Source: Martinezella rhizogenes (GTDB taxonomy: Bacteria > Pseudomonadota > Alphaproteobacteria > Rhizobiales > Rhizobiaceae). From it: a stretch of DNA of 64,000 nucleotides. A model generated the notes under the pieces. It saw nothing but the letters and a program-made list of their open reading frames with translations. It ran no database searches and had not been told where the DNA came from. Within the stretch, counting starts at the first letter, position 1. Each line of letters opens with the position of its first letter. The position numbers and the translations under genes are program-made. The stretch is from assembly GCF_027460065.1 (NCBI RefSeq), contig NZ_JAPYZZ010000004.1, positions 143,812 through 207,811 of the forward strand, in the 5' to 3' direction. Below, piece by piece: positions 58,356 through 64,000 of this stretch.

Positions 58356-58808
58356 CTACTTCAGCAAATCCTTGACGACGCCGGAGGCCTTCGCAAAGTC
58401 GATCTGGCCGGGATAACGCTCTTTCAGCGCATTCATGCACTTGCCCATGTCACGCAAGCCGGATGCGCCGGTCTCGCTGATGACCGCCTGGCAGAGTTCG
58501 CGCACCTTTTCTGCCGGGATTTCTTCCGGCATGAATTCCTTGATGATGACGATTTCTTCGCGCTCCTGGGCAGCAAGCTCGGGACGATCGGCACCTTCAT
58601 AAATGGTGGCGGACTCTTCCCGCTGCTTCACCATCTTGGTCAGGATCTGCATGATATCTTCATCGCTGACCGGGTCCTTGCCCACGCCACGATTGGCGAT
58701 ATCGCGATCCTTGACGGCCGCCTGGATGAGACGCACGGTCGAAGTGCGGCGTGCATCACGGGCCTTCAGCGCATCTTTCAAAGTATTAGCGAACGTGTCG
58801 CGCAGCAT
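58356..58808 (-). CDS. GatB/YqeY domain protein
   Basis: The 150-residue YqeY protein has the family start LRDTFANTLKDALKARDARRTSTVRLI and the helical C-terminal domain seen in the tail of GatB, ending at YPGQIDFAKASGVVKDLL. The same domain in GatB contacts tRNA, so a tRNA-linked role is possible. Its position next to dnaG, rpoD and carA is conserved in Rhizobiales and other bacteria (from memory). It is divergent from carA. Confidence 0.9.
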   Translation of the reverse strand: MLRDTFANTLKDALKARDARRTSTVRLIQAAVKDRDIANRGVGKDPVSDEDIMQILTKMVKQREESATIYEGADRPELAAQEREEIVIIKEFMPEEIPAEKVRELCQAVISETGASGLRDMGKCMNALKERYPGQIDFAKASGVVKDLLK

Positions 58809-59143
58809 TTTTCTTCTCCTTGGGAAAGCCCATTCCGCAGCTTCCTGATCGGCAAACTTTCCGCCTTATTTTTCGCAACGACATAAACGAGCAAACACGC
58901 TCAAGCAAATCAATTGCATAAGCCCTTGAATCTACGACAGCTTAAATCCGCGTAAATCTTGGGCCTGCGGTTGACCGCTTGGGCTGCTTTCGTTATTTTC
59001 CGGCACCTGCACGAGATTTTAACGAAGGGTCGGAACGCGAGCTTTATCGCGCGCCCCTTTATGTCACGAAGCCTGCGACAAAAATGGCCCCTTACCCCCT
59101 GCCTTTCAAGAGGCGGGGTGCGAAGCGGCAGAAACGGAACGAG
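58809..59143. other. Divergent promoter region between yqeY and carA
   Basis: The 335-bp region has no supported gene, although the carA frame stays open upstream to 58979. It should contain the yqeY promoter (minus) and the carA promoter with a leader of unknown length. No T-box, attenuator or pyrimidine-responsive hairpin was recognised. Confidence 0.5.
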
Positions 59144-60349
59144 ATGACCGAGACAGCGCCCTGGACTACCCGCAAACCGACCGCAATGCTTGTTCTTGCC
59201 GATGGCACGGTGATTGAAGGAACAGGCATCGGCGCAACCGGCAAGGTTCAGGCTGAAGTCTGCTTCAACACGGCGCTGACAGGTTACGAGGAAATCCTCA
59301 CCGACCCTTCCTATCTCGGCCAGATCGTCACCTTCACCTTCCCGCATATCGGCAATGTCGGCACCAATGAGGAAGACATCGAAGACCTGACGCCCGCGGC
59401 CCGCCGCGGCGCCGTCGGCGTCATCTTCAAGGCCGACATCACCGATCCGTCAAACTTCCGCGCGGTCAAGCATCTGGATGCATGGCTGAAGGCCCGTGGT
59501 GTCATCGGTCTCTGCGGCATCGATACCCGCGCGCTGACAGCCTGGATCCGCGAAAACGGTGCGCCGAACGCGGTCATCGCCCATGACCCGAACGGCGTAT
59601 TCGACATCGAAGCGCTGAAGGCCGAAGCCAAGGCCTGGAGCGGTCTCGTCGGCCTCGATCTCGCCATCGAAGCGACGTCCGGCCAGTCCTCCACCTGGAC
59701 CGAAACCCCGTGGGTATGGAACAAGGGTTACGGCACGCTCGGTGAAGCCGATGCGAAGTACCACGTCGTCTGCGTGGATTTCGGCGTCAAGCGCAACATC
59801 CTGCGCCTCTTTGCCGGTCTCGATTGCAAGGTGACGGTTGTTCCGGCCCAGACCTCGGCCGAAGACATTCTGGCGCTGAAGCCGGATGGCGTGTTCCTCT
59901 CCAACGGTCCGGGAGACCCGGCCGCGACGGGCGAATATGCCGTGCCGGTTATCCAGAACCTGATCAAGAGCGAGCTGCCGATCTTCGGCATCTGCCTCGG
60001 CCACCAGATGCTCGGCCTTGCCGTCGGCGCGAAGACCGAAAAGATGCATCAGGGCCATCACGGTGCCAACCACCCGGTCAAGGACTTCACGACGGGCAAG
60101 GTAGAAATCGTGTCCATGAACCATGGTTTTGCGGTCGATACCAAGTCGCTGCCCGAGGGCGTCGAGGAAACCCACACATCGCTGTTCGATGGCACCAATT
60201 GCGGCCTGCGCATCGTGGGCAAGCCGGTCTTCTCCGTCCAGCACCACCCGGAAGCATCGCCCGGCCCGCAGGACAGCCATTATCTCTTCCGCCGCTTCGT
60301 CAACCTGCTGCGCGAAAACAAGGGTGAGGCAGCGCTCGCCGAACGCTGA
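59144..60349 (+). CDS. carA: Carbamoyl-phosphate synthase small subunit CarA
   Basis: CarA hydrolyses glutamine and passes ammonia to CarB for carbamoyl phosphate, used in arginine and pyrimidine synthesis. The 401-residue protein shows the N-terminal domain (CFNTALTGYEEILTDPSY), and the class I amidotransferase domain with FGICLGHQML (catalytic cysteine) and QHHPEASPGP (histidine/glutamate). The start at 59144 follows GGAACGAG. carB is not in the window. A terminator follows at once. Confidence 0.96.
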   Translation: MTETAPWTTRKPTAMLVLADGTVIEGTGIGATGKVQAEVCFNTALTGYEEILTDPSYLGQIVTFTFPHIGNVGTNEEDIEDLTPAARRGAVGVIFKADITDPSNFRAVKHLDAWLKARGVIGLCGIDTRALTAWIRENGAPNAVIAHDPNGVFDIEALKAEAKAWSGLVGLDLAIEATSGQSSTWTETPWVWNKGYGTLGEADAKYHVVCVDFGVKRNILRLFAGLDCKVTVVPAQTSAEDILALKPDGVFLSNGPGDPAATGEYAVPVIQNLIKSELPIFGICLGHQMLGLAVGAKTEKMHQGHHGANHPVKDFTTGKVEIVSMNHGFAVDTKSLPEGVEETHTSLFDGTNCGLRIVGKPVFSVQHHPEASPGPQDSHYLFRRFVNLLRENKGEAALAER

Positions 60350-60375
60350 TCCTTTTTAAATCCGGAAGTTACATG

Positions 60376-60401
60376 CGGCCCGCTTCTTAGCGGGCCGTTT
60401 T
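60376..60401 (+). terminator. Terminator of carA, overlapping the MATE stop codon
   Basis: A 9-bp stem CGGCCCGCT / AGCGGGCCG with loop TCTT is followed by TTTT on the plus side. The MATE stop codon (60387-60389) lies in the loop and stem of this hairpin. Confidence 0.85.
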
Positions 60402-61784
60402 CATTTCACGCTTCACCAAGAGCACGAAGCGGATGGTCAAAAGAACGGCGGCCGTCGAAAGACCGATAACGAAGCCGAACCAGACGCCGCGCCCGCCAAA
60501 GCCGAGCGGAAAGGCCATGGTCCAGGCCAGCGCCAGTCCGATCGGCCAATAGGAAATGAGCGCCAGCATCGCCGGAATGCGTGCATCCTTGAGGCCACGC
60601 AGCAAGCCCGCCGTCACGGCCTGAATGCCGTCCACCAGCTGGAAGATACCCGCAATCACCACGAGACTGCTGGCATAGGCTAGAACTTCCGCAGCTTCCG
60701 GCAACTTCGGATCGAGGAACCATTTCGCCAGAAATTCCGGTATCGCCGCAAACAGGATGCCGCCGCAAAGGGCGATGCCGCAGGCAATGGCATAAATCAT
60801 GATCGAGGCGCGGATGAGATTTTTGAAATCCCCCTGCCCCCGCGCCACGCCCACCCGAACCGTGGCCGCCTGGGAAAGCCCAAGCGGAATCATGAAGGCG
60901 ATGGAGGCGAGCTGCAGGGCAATACCGTGGGCGGCAAGCTGCACCGTGCCGATCTGCCCCATCAGGATCGAAGCGGCGGCAAACAGCGTCACTTCAGCAA
61001 GAATGGTGATGCTGATCGGCAGGCCAAGACGCAGCACTTCGAAGAGCGCATGCCAGTCCGGCCGCCAGAAGCGCACGAACAGTTCGTATTTCTTGGTTTC
61101 CTCCCGCGTCTGCACATAGGCGACGATGAAGATGAAGCTGAAGGCGTTGACGATAACGGCAACAACGGCTGCGCCATTCATGCCCATGGCGGGCAATCCG
61201 AAATGGCCAAACACCAAAGCGTAGGCCATCAGACCATTCATCACCAGCATGATGATGGTGACATAAAGAATGATGCCCGCACGGCCGATGGCGCTGACAA
61301 GCCCGCGCAGCACATAAAAAAGCAGTGCCGGCAGGAGGCCGAACTTGGCAATGGCGAGGTAATGGCCAGTCAGTGCCGCAACATTGGGGTTCTGTCCGAG
61401 ATAGACCAGAATGCGTTCGGCATTGAAGAAGATCGGCAAGGCAAGCAACCAGTAGGCGATCGCCACCCACATGCCCATGCGCAGCGAACGGCGTGCCGAT
61501 GTTGCATCGCCCTGCCCGTAGGCCTGCGCCACCATCGGCACGACGGCCACGGAAAATCCCGAGCCGAAAATGAACACAACGAAAAAGAACTGCCCGGCCA
61601 GCACCATGGCCGCCAGCTTTTCAGCCCCCAGCTGGCCAACGATGACCATGTCAGTGGTATGGATGCCAAGCTGTGCGAGCTGTGCGCCGATAAGCGGAAT
61701 TCCCAGCACAAGCGTAGCTTTGAAATGCGAAAACCACGACCCCGATCCGGAAGGAACGGTTCCTGCAACAACCGACGAAGACAT
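60387..61784 (-). CDS. MATE-family multidrug efflux transporter (NorM-like)
   Basis: The 465-residue protein has 12 predicted helices. Typical are GIPLIGAQLAQLGIHTTDMVIVGQLG in the first helices, VPMVAQAYGQGD after helix 2, and a mirrored second half with GLSQAATVRVGVARGQGD. It would expel cationic drugs or metabolites with sodium or protons. It is convergent with carA, sharing the hairpin at 60376-60401. The substrates are unknown. Confidence 0.92.
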   Translation of the reverse strand: MSSSVVAGTVPSGSGSWFSHFKATLVLGIPLIGAQLAQLGIHTTDMVIVGQLGAEKLAAMVLAGQFFFVVFIFGSGFSVAVVPMVAQAYGQGDATSARRSLRMGMWVAIAYWLLALPIFFNAERILVYLGQNPNVAALTGHYLAIAKFGLLPALLFYVLRGLVSAIGRAGIILYVTIIMLVMNGLMAYALVFGHFGLPAMGMNGAAVVAVIVNAFSFIFIVAYVQTREETKKYELFVRFWRPDWHALFEVLRLGLPISITILAEVTLFAAASILMGQIGTVQLAAHGIALQLASIAFMIPLGLSQAATVRVGVARGQGDFKNLIRASIMIYAIACGIALCGGILFAAIPEFLAKWFLDPKLPEAAEVLAYASSLVVIAGIFQLVDGIQAVTAGLLRGLKDARIPAMLALISYWPIGLALAWTMAFPLGFGGRGVWFGFVIGLSTAAVLLTIRFVLLVKREMKTAR

Positions 61785-62115
61785 TGTAATTCACCTGAAC
61801 CTTGGCCGTTGCCCGCGAATTGCGCAACGGCAGCAGGCTGATGAATAAAATATTCCCTTCCTGCACGCAACCTTTGCAGATCAATGATCAAAATTTGCGC
61901 AGATGGGCAAGCGCCGCACCACCTCATCCCAAACGACCATGACACAAGACAAATTTAGCCGAATTTTACCATTTCGCTTTACTTATTAGAATATCACACA
62001 GTTGTTATAAACCATAAGCTGCATGACGCAGAATATTCCCGCCTAAGAGGCATGTCTTTCCCACCATTTTACAAGATGAGCCGAACGGGTTCACCCGGAT
62101 TCAAGGACGTGTAGC
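61785..62115. other. Divergent promoter region between the MATE and chemoreceptor genes
   Basis: The 331-bp region has no gene. It is AT-rich in 61955-62040 (for example TTTACTTATTAGAATATCAC) and should contain both promoters. No specific operator was recognised. Confidence 0.5.
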
Positions 62116-64000
62116 TTGCCTAAAAAAACCAGCCTTATGACGCGCATTCTGTTTGCTGCGTCGTCACTTGTTGTCGCCGCCTTTGCGGGCTTTTCTTTCT
62201 ACATCGACAGCCTCCAGCACCGGGTCACCACGGAAGCGGTGGCGGAAAATATCGATTCTTCCGGCAAGCAGGCCGCGCAAAGCATCGCCAACTGGCTGAA
62301 CGGCCGCATCATGTTGACCGAGACGGTGGCAAAAACGCTTGCCAAGCTTCCGGATGACGCAGCAAAGCTGCACTTTCTGGAAAACGACGTGCTGACGGCG
62401 CAGTTCATGTCGACCTATTTCGGCAATGCTGAAACCGGCACTTTCACCACCTTCCCGAAGACGCCGCTTCCGGAAGGTTATGACCCGCGCAAGCGTCCGT
62501 GGTATCTGGATGCGGTGAAAGCCGGCAAGACGGTTCTGACAGAACCCTATAATGACGCCTCTACCGGCGGCCTCATCATCACCGCCGCCATTCCCGTTTC
62601 CATCGATGGCAAGCTTGCCGGCGTGACAGGCAGCGATTTCTCGCTGGATTCGCTGGTAAAGATGATCAAGTCGGTGGATGCCGGCACGGATGGATATGCT
62701 TTCCTCGTCAGCAAGGACGGTAAGATCCTCATTCATCCCGATCCGAAATTCGTCGACAAACCGCTGGCCGATCTCTTTAAGGTCGATACGCCGGCGATTT
62801 CCTCCGCGATTTCTGAGACCGAGATCGACGGCAAGGGCAAGATTACCAGCTTCATCCCGGTTGCGGGCCTGCCTTCGGTCGACTGGTATCTCGGTTTCGT
62901 CGTCGATTCCGATGTGGCTTACAGCGCCATCGGCCAGTTCCGTCTGGCCGCAACCATCGCCACGGTTCTCGCCGCCGCAATCATGATTGCCCTGCTTGCC
63001 ACCGTGCTTTCCCGCTTCATCGTCCGCCCCGTCACGCAGATGACCTCCGCCATGGAAGGCCTTGCGGCCGGCAATCTCGGTGTCGCTATTCCCGGCCAAG
63101 AGCGCACCGACCAGATCGGCTCGATGGCCGCAGCCGTTGCCGTGTTCCGCTCGAACGCCATGGAACGCCTGCGCCTTGAAGGCGACGCCGAACAGAACCG
63201 TACGCTCTCCGAACAGGAGCGCAACGAGCGTGAAAGAACGGCAGCAAAAGACGCGGCGGATATCCAGTTCGCAGTGGATTCACTTGCCCGGGGGCTGGCA
63301 CATCTTTCGGACGGCGATCTCAATTATCGTATCGACACACCTTTCGTCGCCCGTATCGACCGCCTGCGCAACGATTTCAACAATTCCGTCGCCAAGTTGA
63401 ATGCAGCGCTCAGCACGGTCGGCCAGAATGCGCTCGCAATCGATGCGGGTGCCGGGGAAATCCGCCAGTCCGCCGATGATCTGGCGCGGCGCACCGAACA
63501 GCAGGCAGCCTCCGTCGAAGAAACCGCCGCAGCGCTCGAGGAGATCACCACCACGGTGAAGGATTCCGCTCGCCGCGCCGAAGAAGTCGGCCGTCTGGTG
63601 GATCGCGCCCGCGGCAATGCCGAACAATCCGGCGTCATCGTGGAAGATGCCGTTCGTGCCATGGAAGGCATCGAAAAATCATCCTCCGAGATCAGCAACA
63701 TCATCGGCGTGATCGATGAGATCGCCTTCCAGACCAATCTGCTGGCACTGAATGCCGGCGTCGAAGCGGCCCGCGCGGGCGATGCGGGCAAGGGTTTTGC
63801 CGTCGTCGCACAAGAAGTGCGCGAGCTCGCCCAGCGCTCCGCCAATGCGGCCAAGGAGATCAAGACATTGATCAACGCCTCGACATCGCAGGTGCAGTCC
63901 GGCGTAGAACTCGTCGGCAATGCCGGCAAGGCGCTGGAAACCATCGTCCGCGAAGTGCAGGAGATCAACCGCCACATCGATGCCATCGTGACGTCGTCGC
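62116..64000 (+). CDS. Methyl-accepting chemotaxis protein with dCache sensor, C-terminus beyond window
   Basis: The visible 628 residues begin with TTG behind AAGGAC; an ATG seven codons later is possible. A first membrane helix (about 8-30) is followed by a periplasmic dCache-type domain (about 35-270, with GYDPRKRPWYLDAVKAGK and FLVSKDGKILIHP). A second helix (about 277-300) leads into a HAMP domain (VRPVTQMTSAMEGLAAGNL) and the methylation and signalling helices. The kinase-control hairpin tip is conserved (IDEIAFQTNLLALNAGVEAA, near residue 535-555). dCache domains with this PWY motif often bind amino acids; the ligand here is unknown. The gene runs off the right edge. Confidence 0.92.
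   Translation, partial: MPKKTSLMTRILFAASSLVVAAFAGFSFYIDSLQHRVTTEAVAENIDSSGKQAAQSIANWLNGRIMLTETVAKTLAKLPDDAAKLHFLENDVLTAQFMSTYFGNAETGTFTTFPKTPLPEGYDPRKRPWYLDAVKAGKTVLTEPYNDASTGGLIITAAIPVSIDGKLAGVTGSDFSLDSLVKMIKSVDAGTDGYAFLVSKDGKILIHPDPKFVDKPLADLFKVDTPAISSAISETEIDGKGKITSFIPVAGLPSVDWYLGFVVDSDVAYSAIGQFRLAATIATVLAAAIMIALLATVLSRFIVRPVTQMTSAMEGLAAGNLGVAIPGQERTDQIGSMAAAVAVFRSNAMERLRLEGDAEQNRTLSEQERNERERTAAKDAADIQFAVDSLARGLAHLSDGDLNYRIDTPFVARIDRLRNDFNNSVAKLNAALSTVGQNALAIDAGAGEIRQSADDLARRTEQQAASVEETAAALEEITTTVKDSARRAEEVGRLVDRARGNAEQSGVIVEDAVRAMEGIEKSSSEISNIIGVIDEIAFQTNLLALNAGVEAARAGDAGKGFAVVAQEVRELAQRSANAAKEIKTLINASTSQVQSGVELVGNAGKALETIVREVQEINRHIDAIVTSS

Overview
The window is high-GC alphaproteobacterial chromosome, almost certainly from a Rhizobiaceae member of the Agrobacterium group. 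The reasons are: a hybrid histidine kinase phytochrome that matches the Agrobacterium bathy-phytochrome Agp2 from memory; a betaine-lipid pair btaA-btaB behind a rhizobial-type Pho box; rhizobial paired-palindrome intergenic repeats; BP26/Omp25-type envelope proteins; and the conserved dnaG / rpoD / yqeY / carA neighbourhood. No phage, insertion sequence, rRNA operon or CRISPR array was seen. The species call is inference from recalled sequences, not a search.

Layout. 1-6.6 kb is mostly envelope: the end of a LysE-type exporter, an SLT lipoprotein, btaAB, a GH25 lipoprotein, an MltB-type transglycosylase and a 25-residue membrane peptide. 6.7-10.4 kb holds metF with its ArsR-methyltransferase regulator (SahR type), then ettA. 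10.6-17.4 kb is accessory metabolism: a lipase-like hydrolase, a CoA-transferase/ThDP-enzyme pair, a HugZ-like protein between two repeats, RidA, a DUF442 protein and a mutarotase-like protein. 17.5-22.3 kb has an L,D-transpeptidase, an MFS pump with a divergent TetR regulator and matching operators, an orphan ParA and a small secreted protein. 22.3-29.8 kb is a catabolic cluster: iron alcohol dehydrogenase, aldehyde dehydrogenase, glutamine-synthetase-like ligase, ethanolamine-permease-like transporter, N-formylglutamate-amidohydrolase-like enzyme and a divergent RpiR regulator. 30-35.3 kb is a four-gene ABC importer plus a zinc alcohol dehydrogenase.

35.3-48.9 kb contains an AT-rich patch, an AAA ATPase, an MHS transporter, metH, an AGE-family isomerase, a small phosphatase, several envelope proteins, a tRNA with CAT anticodon and a YjbQ protein. 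49.1-64 kb is the phytochrome, a TonB-like DUF930 protein, rpoD, dnaG, a BrnT/BrnA toxin-antitoxin pair, yqeY, carA, a MATE pump and the start of a chemoreceptor that runs off the right edge.

How genes work together. metF, metH and the ArsR-methyltransferase are tied by a near-identical palindromic operator in front of both sahR-metF and metH, about 34 kb apart. btaA-btaB looks phosphate-starvation controlled. The 22-29 kb cluster has every activity needed to take up an amino alcohol, glutamylate its amine, oxidise alcohol to acid and release glutamate plus an amino acid; ethanolamine to glycine is the simplest reading. That assembly is the most interesting candidate system here and is a hypothesis.
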